Positions 1 through 11,700 of a stretch of 64,000 nt of DNA are shown here, in pieces (within the stretch, counting starts at the first letter, position 1; every line of letters starts with the position of its first letter). Under the pieces are notes generated by a model. That model was not told the origin of the DNA, ran no database searches, and saw nothing but the letters and a program-made list of their open reading frames with translations. The stretch covers positions 1 to 64,000 of the forward strand of contig NW_020312766.1 in assembly GCF_002999335.1 (NCBI RefSeq), given 5' to 3'. Source of the stretch: Cyclospora cayetanensis (taxonomy: Eukaryota > Apicomplexa > Conoidasida > Eucoccidiorida > Eimeriidae). A program made the position numbers and the translations under genes.

Positions 1-2330
1 TCAATCTTCATTTAGGGATTGCAAAGCGAGTTGATGACCAGCAGGCTGCTGAAGTTTTCGAATACTTGCCATTTTTACGGCCCTCGTACTTCTCTGGTGG
101 CATAATCTCATCGGCACAGCCATAGACGTCTTATGGGCTTCAAGTCATGCCTTTCGCCAGCTTTGGAGCACACTGCGTTCACACTTGCTGGCACGCCGGT
201 TTCAGTCACTGCAGAAATCTTTTTGCCACCAGCAACTTCCTCCGCAGGGATTTTGCCTCCTATCCTGCAGCTAATAAAATTCAGACTTACTAGCTACCTA
301 ATAAGGTAATCAAACCAACGCATCTGTTATAGGAAAAACTGACATCCCATCGCATCCACAGCTACGAGGTGAGCGGGAGGCAGCTGGATCGAACCATGCG
401 GTGCTATCGCACCTAATCGTTCCATCTAACGTCTCCGTTTGGAATTCCTGGAGTCCAGTCTCAATACAAACTTAATGGAGAGTCATTGAGTGTTGCTTTA
501 GAAACTCCTGCATTCCCTTGCCAGTCCCCCGCAGAGTTCCCGACAAAAGGGGAGAGGGATTCCAACGGTGCGCACAGCTGCACCCTCTAAGCACTCCGAA
601 CATATTCACCAACTTGCACACATCATTGCATTTTCTTGTATCAGAACAATATTATTCTGGAATAGTTACATATATACTGAAGGCGAACCGAATAAGTCAT
701 TTCTTCACAAATTCTTAAATTAGAGTAGTGTAGTAGAAAGTGTTTGGTGCATCTTTGCTCTCTACACTAGCATTGCCAACAACAGCACCAAGCATGACCA
801 TCCCCTACAATACCGATCTGTGCTACGCTACAGTGCACATAGGCCCGCCGTGCATGTCCGAATGCCCCTAGTACTCAGAGGGTACTACAAAGGGCGTAAT
901 TGTTAGCTGTCCTTACCACATGTCGGTTTTGTGTCGGTTCAAGAGCTGAAAAGAAGGCGGACCTTCGTAGGAGACACCCAGTAGCTTCTTTTAAAGTTAC
1001 GACTGTACTTTTGGCGCATGCGTCCCTTTGCGGAGGTATGAGGAGGAACGTTGCAATTTGCTGAGCAGGGACTGTCGAGGTGTAGCTTGACCCCTTTGTG
1101 TAAGGCTTTCTATCGCTTGACTACCTTCATATCATAGGCATTTAAAAGTCCGTAAACGAGTATCAGCTATATACTAAGATACTTAGGAGGAGTTAATTGA
1201 TGCATTCATGAAGGCAGACCTGAAAGAGTACAGATCGGACGTTTGTGTGCTTGCAAGACCATCCAGCAGATATGAGAGCCAGCCTGGAGAATGAAATATC
1301 TACAAATGCATCAAATACAAGCCCAGGATATGTCTCGCGCTATATTGCTTGTTTTAGAGAGGTACTCGTGCGTAGAATCCTGCGGTCGTACAGTTCGGAG
1401 GCTGTGCCTCTGATGGGCCCTTGATGGCTTAGCATCCGTTGATCAAGACCAGATTGCACCTGATACTTTTATGTACCTCTGTAAACTCCTTTTTGTGCAC
1501 AGGAGGTCGTAAATCCTCTTGCTTGGGATGGAATGTTTCATGAGGAATCCTGCGTGCGACGAAGAGCTCGATTGCTTCGTCTTTGCTCCTGGCCACCCCC
1601 GCATACCCCCTATCTAAGTGGTAAACAAAATTAAAGCTAAAATATTGAAGCTATATTGAATAGAGCAACCTGTGATAACCGCCTTGCTGGGGAAAATGCG
1701 CCGGGCGGTACAGCTGCCCATTGGTCGCCGCCACATAAAACGTGGGGCCCGAAAGGTACTCGGGGGCTTACTAGGAGTTATCGGCTATTTGTCGTCCTTT
1801 TCCTTCGATATGCACTCTATACAGCCATTTTAGACTTTCCAATTTGCAGAAAAGTTTCATCAGGGCGGAATGACGGTTCCCCCTGTCTATGAATGAATGT
1901 GGCGATGCGACCTTTGCTAACACAGCAGCAACCCAAGTTGGATTGTCCAGGCGCGTAGCTGGATTCATTTGCCTACTTCTCTCGAGTTATCGCGTCCGAG
2001 CTTGACTTGTGGCGCGAAAATTACCTCTAGGAGAAACTTTCCGGCGTCAACTGAGCGTTTCAGTGCACCTCAAGTGACTGGAAGCAGCGTAAAAGGGGTT
2101 CATTCTAGTGGAGCAGGCCCTGCCCAGGGTTAATCCCAAAGACAGAAGCACTGGAATAGAAGGCAGAGAGGGGCTTCTGTGCTGTTTGGAGGGCCAAGAT
2201 GCCCCTGTTGCCTACGCTAGGGGTTCCCCAGTAGAGGCACATCACTTTTTTGAGGCTAGCTGAGGGGGATCCCCTGGTAGGCTCCTCAGGGGCTTTAGTA
2301 AGCCGTCCGTTTTACGCGAACCTCCTAAGC
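1..2330. other. Gene-free segment at the window edge
   Basis: No ORF here looks like a gene: the longest open frames are under 80 codons, with no recognisable motif or splice-consistent neighbour. The stretch holds one good copy of the dispersed repeat (about 440-775). The isolated TTTAGGG near position 11 is a single unit, not a telomere array. Confidence 0.6.
440..775 (+). repeat. Dispersed ~330-bp repeat, copy A
   Basis: This copy shares a series of blocks, in the same order, with the stretch at 8365-8715 and in reverse with 7905-8200. The blocks are a TTGAGT box near 486, GAGTTCCCGA near 534, GCTGCACCCTCTAAGCACTC at about 579-598, CAACTTGCACAC near 610, and the terminal box GTAGTAGAAAGTG near 730-742 followed by CTACACTAG. 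No ORF spans it. It is found only in gene-free DNA in this window. The family is not one I recognise. Confidence 0.7.
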
Positions 2331-3920
2331 ATGGGCGATCGCAGCCTCTCGGATTCCAGGTCCTGGCAATGCACCGCCCTGGGGGACGGCCCCTTGGTGA
2401 GCAACAGCAGGATGGGCAGCGAGTCTTCCACCAATGCAACTGCCCCCTGTACTACTCCGCCTTCGTCCCCAGAGGACAGCCTTGTGCCTGTCGTCTTCCA
2501 CCCTTCTGCTGCAGAGACAACGGCAGAGGCGTTCCCAAGGACCCCCTGTGCGGCTCCGTGTGGTCTATCTGAGGATAAACGCGAAGGGGCACCCATGGCT
2601 CCAGCTTCTTCCCAGCAAAGCGAAGCGCAAGCCTTAGGGTATTCTCGATGTGCGTCGTCATGCGGAGCATCTGATGCGAAGGCCCTTGGAGCAATTAGCA
2701 AGCTGCGGCGCAGCAGTGGTGGTGGCGTGGGGAGTGGTGGCTCTGGAATGGGCTTCATGGACGCGTTTTATCACCGGCAGAGAGAGCAAAAGATGAAGGA
2801 ACTAAAGAATCGTGTCGAGGCGCAGCAGAGCCTAGCAGCCTGGAGGCGAAGCGAGAGCTCCAACCGGAGCAGCAACAACGGCAGTAGCAACGTTCTCTCT
2901 CGTTTTTTGCGCAGCTCTTCCCTCTCAGAGCAACACGCTTTGCCGCCTCTGCTGCGGGCTGCATCTTCCTGCGGGCGAATCTTTGAGGCGGAGCATGAGC
3001 TGAAACGGCAGCAGGAGCAGCTGCAGCAACAACAGGAGCAGCTGCAGCAACAGCAGAGTTTGCTGCAGCAGCTGCAGATACGGGCAGGGGAATGGCGTCG
3101 GGGGGCCCTTATAGCTGCCCGTTCGCAGATGCTTCAACGGGAGCAGCAACAGGATGCCCTCTCCCGTCGCTGTTGCGCCCCCTTCCCCTTGTCTGCTGCA
3201 CCCTTGCAGACGCCGTATAGATGGCAAAGCTCTCGCTTGGGGTTGGGTGCCTCAGGCAGGAGACGGCGGAGACAGAGCCTCCCCCCACGTCTTACGGTGT
3301 GGGGCAATGCTGGCGCTGCCTCCGCAGTCTCTGTTGCTGATGCAGAAGTTGCTCCAGCAGAGAAGGATAGAGGGAGCAGCGGGGAAGGCGGCAGTTGGTG
3401 GCTTCGGGGCCCCGTGGCTCGCGAGCTGAATGGCGTCGCTGCTGAAGCAGCAGCAAAGGCAGCAGCCCAGTCAGCAGCAGCGGCAGCAGCGGCCGCAGAG
3501 TTCAGTGCCTCAGTTGAGTTTTTTCAGTTTTTGCGGCGCACGGCAAGCGACGGGTGTCTCTTGACAAGGGGAAAGGGCCCCCGCTGGGCTGGGCAGAAAC
3601 AATTGTCGCGAGTTGGGGTTCAGGAGTTGCTGGATAGGGCCCTCGAGGTGGGCGCAGCTGCGGCAGTTGCTGCACCCCCTGAGGAAGCAGCCTTAGTAGC
3701 GCGCTCTGTAGAGACACTCGTGGGGGCCCTGCAGGTGCGTGTAGCTCAGGGCCAGCAAAGGGCCAAACTTCACGTTCTAATAGCAAGAAGTTGCCACCAC
3801 CATCACAGCAAATCCACGCCAATCATATCCCATATCCATCAGCAGATGGGGCCCCTACAGCAACAGGCCGAGAGGCCCCTCATGCTGAGCAGCGAATTCC
3901 CAGAGGGAGGCCAAACGTAG
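2331..3920 (+). CDS. Gln/Ala-rich protein of unknown function, single exon
   Basis: An uninterrupted frame of 529 codons from the first in-frame ATG at 2331; the open frame reaches back to 2250 but only through a TTG. I do not recognise the family. The N-terminal third is Ser/Thr/Pro-rich. Near residues 140-200 lies a Gly/Ser run followed by a charged helical stretch containing YHRQREQKMKELKNRVEAQQ. A Gln-rich coiled-coil-like block follows at about residues 225-265, then an Ala run near 395-415. The C-terminus has a short HHHH run. No signal peptide or membrane segment is visible. The next gene is convergent, 950 bp downstream. Homopolymer runs are typical of Eimeria proteins and say little about function. 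That it is coding rests on length and composition, and a missed 5' exon is possible. Confidence 0.6.
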   Translation: MGDRSLSDSRSWQCTALGDGPLVSNSRMGSESSTNATAPCTTPPSSPEDSLVPVVFHPSAAETTAEAFPRTPCAAPCGLSEDKREGAPMAPASSQQSEAQALGYSRCASSCGASDAKALGAISKLRRSSGGGVGSGGSGMGFMDAFYHRQREQKMKELKNRVEAQQSLAAWRRSESSNRSSNNGSSNVLSRFLRSSSLSEQHALPPLLRAASSCGRIFEAEHELKRQQEQLQQQQEQLQQQQSLLQQLQIRAGEWRRGALIAARSQMLQREQQQDALSRRCCAPFPLSAAPLQTPYRWQSSRLGLGASGRRRRRQSLPPRLTVWGNAGAASAVSVADAEVAPAEKDRGSSGEGGSWWLRGPVARELNGVAAEAAAKAAAQSAAAAAAAAEFSASVEFFQFLRRTASDGCLLTRGKGPRWAGQKQLSRVGVQELLDRALEVGAAAAVAAPPEEAALVARSVETLVGALQVRVAQGQQRAKLHVLIARSCHHHHSKSTPIISHIHQQMGPLQQQAERPLMLSSEFPEGGQT

Positions 3921-4867
3921 TTGCTCGTGCACACGGCTACACGCCACGTCCGCCGAGGAATGAGGCTTTCTGACGGGTACAATCTCCTTTATGGGAGTCT
4001 CAGGACAAAGCCATGTGCACAGATTCGGCAGATACTGAGCCTCGAAGCATCGCTTTTCCCCCCATTCGTTGGCTCCGGCACTGGGGCCTCAGGGGGCGGC
4101 GTGGCTTTACGGGGCTTTTGAATTACAGGGCCCCTGCATCAGCCACTAAACAAGGCCGTTTCGGCCAAGCTATCAGAAAAAGCGCAGGGTTGTGCGGCTT
4201 AATAGGGACTTGATTTCCAACATCTACCACCTCACTTGGAGCGAGTGCCGACAGGATGCAGTACGAATGCGCACGCGCCCCGGTAGCATGCACATAGGAA
4301 ACTCGCGCTTCGTATAGTATACACCTCTGATACGGATTAAAAAATAGGTGAACAAGGTCCGTAAAATTCCCTCTACGACTTATAACAAAGTTAGTAGTCT
4401 CGCAAACGTTCACAGCACAGCTTTGGTGAGTACGCTCATCCTCTCGGGGGAGCCACAGTAACTACACATCTCAATGCACAAGGGAGTAGAGTCGGGCGGC
4501 TCCTCACAACGGCACATGGGGGAGCGAAAGAAGAGCCGCGGCCTGCCTTCCTCCCTTAACGGCAGCGTGGTATAGCCTTAGCTGCCAATTCCACACCCTT
4601 CAAAAACCCGGAGGTCCCTCCTAGTTGCGCGCTTAGTCGCTCGCTCTTTCCATCTCTCTCTCGCTCTCGCTCTTCTTTCTTTCTTTGTCTTTTTTTTCTC
4701 TCTCTCTCTTTACGCAAATTCTGCTGCCCATTGGCTCATTCTTGTGCACTTTATTGCCGCCCCCTGAAGAATCCTCGTGGTGGTGGTGCAAGGGCGAAGA
4801 AAGCACCCCCAACGAGGCGCCGTACAGGCATTTCCTGATAAAAGATGCTCTTGATCACGGACGCAGA
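3921..4867. other. Convergent intergenic region
   Basis: This is the space between two convergent genes. It contains a TC-rich tract at about 4640-4715 and no ORF I would support. Both 3' UTRs presumably lie here, but no polyadenylation signal stands out. Confidence 0.5.
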
Positions 4868-7009
4868 TCATGCCGTTCTAAAGAAGAGGTGGAAGCCCAT
4901 ATGGCTCTCAAGGACAGGAGACAGTTGACCAACTTCCAGAGCTAAGGCCCCCGCCGCCATCAGCGGAGGAAAGAGGAGCTCGCCTGTTTCCAGAAGGCCG
5001 TTACACCTGAGCCAACCCACTTCGCCCTTACGCGCGAAGGAGGGGCAGTCCGAAAGCTCTGCTGCGAAGTCTCCGAACTGCTGGGGGGCCTCCACCAGCA
5101 GCTGCCGGGTATGTGTCAAGTACTCGCGTGCTTGCTCACGTGTGCGCTGCATAGGTGTCTTGCCGTCCCTCAACGTCGCCACCTCCGCGGCCCCCGCGAA
5201 CCCCAGGGCCCCCGCAAACTTCAACAAGATGTGGTGTACGTACACCCGGTCCGCCTTGGCGAAATTGCATGCAGCGCCCGCCGCGGTTTCCTCCGCAGGA
5301 ACAGCAGGCGCAGCAGCGTGAGACATGTCCCTAGAGGCGGCTCCACTCGCCATGGGGGAAGGGCCCCCATAAAAGGGAGTCTCCCCATAGGCCGTCCTTC
5401 CCGCGTTGTGAGGCGACCCTCCCCCGCCCCCCCCAAACTCGGGATTCACCAGGTAGGGGCTTACGGAGGGTGGAGCTTGAGGAGAGTACGGAGCACCACC
5501 ACTTGATGCAGACTCGGGGGAATAGACGCTGAGACTACTGTCACGAGGGGCCTCTCCCCCATAGCGACCCTGCGGGGAGCGCCCCCAGGGGCCCCCGAGA
5601 GGCGTGGTATTACCGCCCGTGGGGGCTCCACAGGAGGGGCCTCTCGAATAGCCATCATCTCCGGATGCGTGGTGGTGATAGCGCTGCGAGCCGCCTCGCT
5701 CTCGCCAAGGGCCTCCACCGCCGTCTCTGTCCGCGTTGCCGTAGTACAGACACTCCGGAGAGCCTGCCCCCCCGCCAGGCTGCCAGTTAGAGTCCTGGCG
5801 TGGGGGCCCCCCCCCTCTGTTACGGGGGCCCCCAGGCCCCGCGGGACTGCCGTCTTCCCCTGCCTCTGGCGTCTCCCTATGCCAGCGATGGCGGTCTCCG
5901 CCGTAGGGGCCTCCCCCTCTGCCTCTGAAGGCATTCCCCATCTTGGCTCTTCGCTCAAGGTGCTTCTGGAGAAAGGATGACTTGGGGGCCTCTCCGTTGT
6001 CTTCGTCTAAGGACGGGGAGGGGGGCTGATGCGGCGTTCCTGCGCCTCCCCCAATCGGCCTGGCTGCAGCGAGGGAAGCTCCGCGCTCCTCGTCTCTTTG
6101 CAACCCCAGTCGGTCGTCTCCCTTCTTGAACGTGTACAGCCTCTGCGAGAACCCCACTTGTATCTCGTCGTCGTCGTCTAGGACGGTTGGCTTCCTTGGG
6201 GCCACTTTGCCACCATTCACGAGCGTCCCGTGAGCGCTGTTCAGATCCTCTAGGGTGTACGAACATTGCCCGTCAGGGAGCCTGACGCGCCGAAGTTCGC
6301 AGTGGGCCCTTGAGCAGCTGGGATGATCGGTATGGATATCAGCACTGTCGCCCCTCCCCAGCAGGAGGACCTCCTTGTGCAGCTTCTGGTAGAGCCAAGG
6401 CAAACACAGGACCGACAAAGTGACGCCATCCTTTTGCACCGCCAAGTGCGAAAACTCCGTGACAGGACGGGAGCATATACGAGCTGTGGGGGGGAAGAAG
6501 GCGGCATCGTCAGCTGACTCTGAGCTCGATGGAGCGCCTTGGCCAGCGGTGTCTTGCGAGGCCCCTGGTGTACTCAGAGCGCCTGCAGCAGTTGGAGGGA
6601 TCGCCGGAGAACCTGAGGCTCCCTTACCCTTCGTCTGAGCAGAGCTGACAGCCTCATTCCACAGGCCCGTCTTGTTTCCGGGAGAAGCACCAGTAAGCGT
6701 AGGGGGCAAGAGGACTTCCTTGTTTTTTGTGCTGGTCGAGTGCAGGGCACCCCCGGAGACGAATAGGGGCGTGACAGCCACTGCAGGCACTGCCCTAGCC
6801 CTCTGCTGCGCGGCGTACCAGTCGCCTCGTTGCTGCTGCATGCGCGCTCTCCCCTGTGCTGCAGCCACTGCCGCAGGACCCTCTGCTCCTCCCCCTGCGG
6901 AGGACTGCGCCCGTCCAGGGCCCTCCGGCTCGCCCTCCTGGTTTTGAGGAGATACGGGGGGAGAGGCCTCGAGAGCTGCCAAGTCATCCTGCTCATCGTC
7001 TACTGGCAT
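4868..7009 (-). CDS. FHA-domain parvulin-type peptidyl-prolyl cis-trans isomerase
   Basis: A single-exon gene of 713 codons starting with ATG at 7009. An FHA phosphothreonine-binding domain spans about residues 178-296. Its hallmarks are present: LLLGRG (215-220), SRAH (233-236) and DLNSAHGTLVNG (255-266), followed by DDDDEIQVG. A parvulin (PpiC/rotamase) domain forms the C-terminus, about residues 585-713, with VHHILLKF near its start, FARKGEVGW in the middle and SHMGFHLFF at the end. Between them lies a long Gly/Arg/Pro-rich linker. There is no WW domain, so the FHA module probably does the phosphosite targeting that WW does in Pin1. FHA-parvulin proteins are known from trypanosomatids (Par42/Par45 type). 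Likely nuclear or cytosolic; no signal peptide or membrane segment is seen. The role in phospho-dependent prolyl isomerisation is inferred from the domains. Confidence 0.93.
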   Translation of the reverse strand: MPVDDEQDDLAALEASPPVSPQNQEGEPEGPGRAQSSAGGGAEGPAAVAAAQGRARMQQQRGDWYAAQQRARAVPAVAVTPLFVSGGALHSTSTKNKEVLLPPTLTGASPGNKTGLWNEAVSSAQTKGKGASGSPAIPPTAAGALSTPGASQDTAGQGAPSSSESADDAAFFPPTARICSRPVTEFSHLAVQKDGVTLSVLCLPWLYQKLHKEVLLLGRGDSADIHTDHPSCSRAHCELRRVRLPDGQCSYTLEDLNSAHGTLVNGGKVAPRKPTVLDDDDEIQVGFSQRLYTFKKGDDRLGLQRDEERGASLAAARPIGGGAGTPHQPPSPSLDEDNGEAPKSSFLQKHLERRAKMGNAFRGRGGGPYGGDRHRWHRETPEAGEDGSPAGPGGPRNRGGGPPRQDSNWQPGGGAGSPECLYYGNADRDGGGGPWRERGGSQRYHHHASGDDGYSRGPSCGAPTGGNTTPLGGPWGRSPQGRYGGEAPRDSSLSVYSPESASSGGAPYSPQAPPSVSPYLVNPEFGGGGGGSPHNAGRTAYGETPFYGGPSPMASGAASRDMSHAAAPAVPAEETAAGAACNFAKADRVYVHHILLKFAGALGFAGAAEVATLRDGKTPMQRTREQAREYLTHTRQLLVEAPQQFGDFAAELSDCPSFARKGEVGWLRCNGLLETGELLFPPLMAAGALALEVGQLSPVLESHMGFHLFFRTA

Positions 7010-7904
7010 TCTGTGGGGAGAAAGGAAACCCAGCGCGCGTTTGAAGGGCAGCCAGGAGCTGCGCGAGGTAGAGAGAGGGAGAGGAAAGAAATGCGTGATT
7101 GGGAAAGGGCAATTGGAGCACTCAGAAATGGCTAATAATGCGAGAAGAAACCGTTTGGAGGGGGACCAATAAGGGGACGGAGTGCGCCCGTTTCCCGGTT
7201 AAGGCTATACAGTCTCAAAATGCAGCAGCCTGGGAACCTGGGGAGAGGAAATCCATCCGTCTGTCAGGCTCCAAACGAGGTCACAGGACCTGCGAAGAAG
7301 ATGTTTAACAAAATAATGAAGAAAGAGGCAGACAGCCAATCATCCAAAACCAGTGCAAGAGTTCACACGGATCGCATGCACGCACCGCCAGGCCTGGAGC
7401 GCGAAGCTTTGGGCCCTCTTGTAGCCCGTCAGCACGTCCCACACCAACGCTAAGGAGTCATCCAAAAGGGGAAATGCGATGCCTTATTCGGTATTCTCTT
7501 TCCTTTATGCTCCTTAAGACAACGCTCTACTAGAACGAGGAAAGCCATAAACGCATGTGCAGGCCTTCGCTGCTCACTTCTTCTGAGGTTCTTCTGCAGC
7601 TGCTGCTAAGCATTCGATGTCTTGGAGGGCCTGGGCGAAACCGGAAGGGCCATCATGAAATATGCAGGAGTGGAAGTCAGGGTGCCATTTCCCGGGTATA
7701 TTTCATTTTTTGGCGTCATTCACTTTCTAGTCAAACTAATTGATGCCCATACAGAATCTCTCTAGTGGCACGATGATTTCCGACATTGTAGTTCTACTGA
7801 ACAAACATGTTGTTAGCGGATGACTGCCTTGCATGGCAGCTTCTATGATCTAGATGCTGCAGAACAGGATGGACTCCACGTAAAAGAATAAACACTCTGT
7901 GTGT

Positions 7905-8200
7905 AACTCTAGTAGGCCAAGCTGCACCTTGACACTTTCTAGTAGACTAGTTCCATTTAGTTGAGAACGAGCAGAAACTGATTGGATGGTCTGTTTGTTC
8001 GTATACCTTCTCTATTGCAGAGTGCTGGAACCTCAGTACACGAAGACGCAAGGGTGTGTGCAACTGGCTGTGGCTGCTCGAGGGCTTAGAGGATGCAGCT
8101 ACGCCACTCTAGCTGGCCTTCTCCCCTCATGTCGGTACTCTGAGGCAAGCAGGCAGGGGAAGGTGAGAGCTTCTTTGAGAAGCCATCAAAAATATACGTT
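7905..8200 (-). repeat. Dispersed ~330-bp repeat, copy F (reverse)
   Basis: Read on the minus strand it gives CAGAGTACCGACATGAGGGG, then GCTGCATCCTCTAAGCCCTC, CAGTTGCACACACC, TATACGAACAAACAGACC and the terminal AACTAGTCTACTAGAAAGTG, followed by AGCTTGGCCTAC. Block order and spacing match copy A. It sits 165 bp from copy B in the opposite orientation, making a large imperfect inverted pair. Confidence 0.7.
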
Positions 8201-8364
8201 AAGCTCAAATTACTGTGTGCTAAAAATCTGCCCGTCGACGAACTTAAATAGAACGTTACAACTTTTGTTGGGAAGCGTGACCTCCGACTGCACCTACTGA
8301 CAGTTTTGAGCGGGGAAGAGAGTGATCCTGCCCACTGTTAAGCTACACCCAAGCTGTGTGGAGA

Positions 8365-8715
8365 CACTTCATTCCAGACTGTAAGCAATCTTTATCAAAA
8401 CTCGTTGAGTATTTATCTAAAGAGGTTTTGCCTTTCCCTGCCCGCACCGCTGCGAGTTCCCACGATGAGGAAAGAGGGCCGGCTTAAAGGCATGCTGCTG
8501 ACCCCTCTTAGCGCTCCAAGCATTCACAACTAGCTAAACATAACCTCCAGCGCCCAGGCAGACAAAAAGGCGTCCTAAATATGTTGCATCGACCGAAAAG
8601 TGTCCTGAAGTAAATGAGATATACGAACAGTCAAGAGAGTAATTCAATGCATTGCGAGTTTTCAATAAGTACAACTAGTCCAGCAGAAAGTGTGTAAAAG
8701 TAGCTTAGTCTGCTG
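8365..8715 (+). repeat. Dispersed ~330-bp repeat, copy B
   Basis: Aligned blocks are TTGAGTATTTATCTAAAGAG near 8405, GCGAGTTCCCACGATGAGG near 8452, CCCTCTTAGCGCTCCAAGC near 8503, ATACGAACAGTCAAG near 8622 and AACTAGTCCAGCAGAAAGTG at about 8673-8692, then a CTGCACGTAG end. Several blocks match copy A at roughly 70% or better by eye. Confidence 0.7.
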
Positions 8716-11700
8716 CACGTAGAATGAGTTGTGCAAATGGATGCGAATGCGCAGAATGCATTAAGGTTGCAGTAGCGCAAAACCTAGCTATAAATTCTCT
8801 TCCCCAGGCCGGACCAGTACGAGTTGACAGCAAGGCGTGGGTGGAGGGAGCTCTTGTGGGCACAGAGCTGTTAGACTCCATTCAAGTTATGAAATTAGAT
8901 TGGGGCTACGAGTTTCTGCATGGAATCCACAAGAGGATCGCCATAATGCTGTAGAGAGATTATCAAGATATATGAAGCGAGAAATGCCCGGATATGACAT
9001 GGAGGGAGTACGCAGTGGGGCGCAGGGAGGGGCGAGGATAGAACTCGGGACTGAGAAATATGCAGGCAGACGGAAGGCTTGAAAGCATACCTTGAAACCC
9101 AAATAGGCCAGAGAAGGAGACTGCATTAGTCAAGAGGGAGCACGCACGCAGGGTATTCGATGTACAGACACAGGCATACAGCCAACTAACATGAAGTTGC
9201 CGTGTGCTTGATGCAGCCTCCTGTCCATTACTATAGCTGACTTTGCCTTTCGAATTCTCCTGGAGTTTCAATATAGGGCTCTGCACGTGGAGGCGTATGG
9301 CCAACTGCTGCATGTGTCCGGCATGTGGGTCTCTGTAAGGTTTGTAGGGCATTCTCACGGCGCTAGCAGCAAAAGAGCCTTTGCTATTTCATTTTAAAAG
9401 AATTGGAAATGGCCAGTGGTGAGTCTAAATTCAAACTGCTTGATTCCCCTGAGCCGAGGTTCTAATGCAACACAAAATCTGAAGATATGAAAGGCGCCGT
9501 GCATCTCAATAGCACGTTGATGCTCCTTTTTCTGTGAAGCCCTCCTGCCATGACTCTATTCTGCTTGCTTAGAAGGAGTTAACGGATGGGATGGGGATTG
9601 TGCAAATGTGTGTAGCTCTCTTTGATGGTAGCAAATTGTGTATGTGTATGTGCACGTGGCAATTTTTTTCGCGAATTCGATTGCAGAGGGCATATCCATG
9701 AACCTACGGCATGGATCAACGCTCCTCTTATATCGATGTCGAAGTGTAGCACAACATAAGTACTAGCATGCGTGCAAATGGAGCATAAGAGGTAGCAGCA
9801 TGAGCTGGGACACGAATATGTGACACTTCGGAGGCGTCACGGAGTATGCAGCTTCCATCCCCCCTTTCAGCAAAACGGGCACTTCTCCAGCATCTAGCAA
9901 AATCTTCCGCTGGATTATTTTATTCGATGCAGAATTGCAGTGGTGGGGAAAGTTCTTTATGTATTGGTGAGGTATCCTTCAAAGTCCTACGTGCGAGTTG
10001 TCAGATGACGCCTTGAGCAGGGCTGGGAAGGATATATAGAGAACCAGGAGCATTTATCCCACGAAATGGTAGCTGCTCTTATATGGAATAGCACGACACA
10101 AATATCGGAGAGAACGATAGTAAAGAGTGGCTACATAGCAGAGAGAGGCGTAATCTATGTGCTGTACTTATCCGATTTATTCCTTGTTTGCGAATGAAGT
10201 TTCTCAAAATCCACGTCTTGCGCTTCGTACATCGATATTAAGGGTACATTCTTGCGGCAGACACGGGGGTACCGTATTAAAGCGACACAATTAGCAAGTA
10301 AAGCGTACAGCGAGCACGATTTTCGGGGTACAACAGAGCAAATAACATACGAAGGCATAATCCGACTGCTACCGTATTCTTTGAGGGCTTTGCACGTAGC
10401 GTCTGTCGGTTTAAGATTTGTATACTTATATGGCTCTTCTGTGGGACACTGGACAGTCCACTGCTGTGGGAAATCGATTAGTGTCGCCCATGTTGATGTT
10501 TTTCTTTCGGTGATAGATCTTCCTTGCAATGCTGACTACGTCTTACATACACAGTGAGCATTAGCCATCTGCGGTGCACACAAATACATTATGGTTCATC
10601 ATAACAATTTATATTGTCCAGGGGGAAGATACGGGCACCTTTGCCTCGTTTTTATGGATCTTCTCTGCTTAGTCAGGCAGGAAATGAGAGAGATTGAGGT
10701 CTTCCGGGATCTTCAAAAAAAACATCTCGCAATGCCATCCTCTATCCTTTCGTGATTAGCCTTCCCGGCCGCTACAGAAAACAGGTTCTTGAAGCGAAAC
10801 AGATAAAAGGCTTAGCCTTTTTAGAATGGCCCTTCATTGTGGCAAGAACAGTGCACCGGAGCAGACTCTACGTGTACATGCTTCAAACAACTTCTATGCT
10901 TATCCCTACTAGCTGCGACCTCGTAGGAGAAAGTGAAGCCAGCTCCCTCCTCTGCAGCGCCTACGCCAAGTGAGTGAAGATTTTCTCCCGCAGAGGTCCT
11001 TTTCTGAGGAGCAGGTAGCACAGTTGTCGGGATGGGATGGGAGCCTTGTACGAAAAGGAGTCGAAGAGATGGAGGAGCAGCCATGCGTCTCCTGCAGAGT
11101 TCCTGGTGAACCATGCATTGCACACACACGTGTGTGGACGCAGCCACAGAAGACGAAGAAATGCCAGAGGCAGTGTAAACTACCAAGAGTCTCTTGCCGT
11201 GCCCTTTCACGCCTTCCTCAGGGCTCTTTCAATGCACATCACGCCCTTGATAGTCTGTCTCCTGTCGAGAAAATGTCTGTGGAGCCTCTGATGGGGATGT
11301 GCACTCAAAGCGCCGAGAGAGGAGACCCCAGCGGCGTGGAAATCATGGGTGCCTGAAAGGCAAGCATTCTGCGGTTGTGAGTCTCCCATATTGGAAGGGG
11401 CTGCTATTACATAGCATATTTCTGTTACTACGGCCTGATAGCTTGATCGGAGTCTTCCCTTTCCTCTCAACCCGGAAGTGACAGGAGCTGCTTGATAAAT
11501 ATGCGCAGAAGGCTCAAAGGAAAGTCTGTAGTCACAAGCGACCCCGTTGGCAAATTAGATGGCTGCCGTGCTCCGGCCACGAAGTGTGTGGGGTGGTTCT
11601 TTGGCATGAACAAGCCAAGCTAGCCGCATTAAGTATACTGTCAGGGAATCGCAGCGTCTTCGCCAGCCTATTTATATACGCATGTCGATGCCCTTCCAGC

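Noticed and set aside
1..30. TTTAGGG motif suggesting a telomere
   Set aside because: Only a single unit occurs. No array is present here or near 19690, where another single copy lies.
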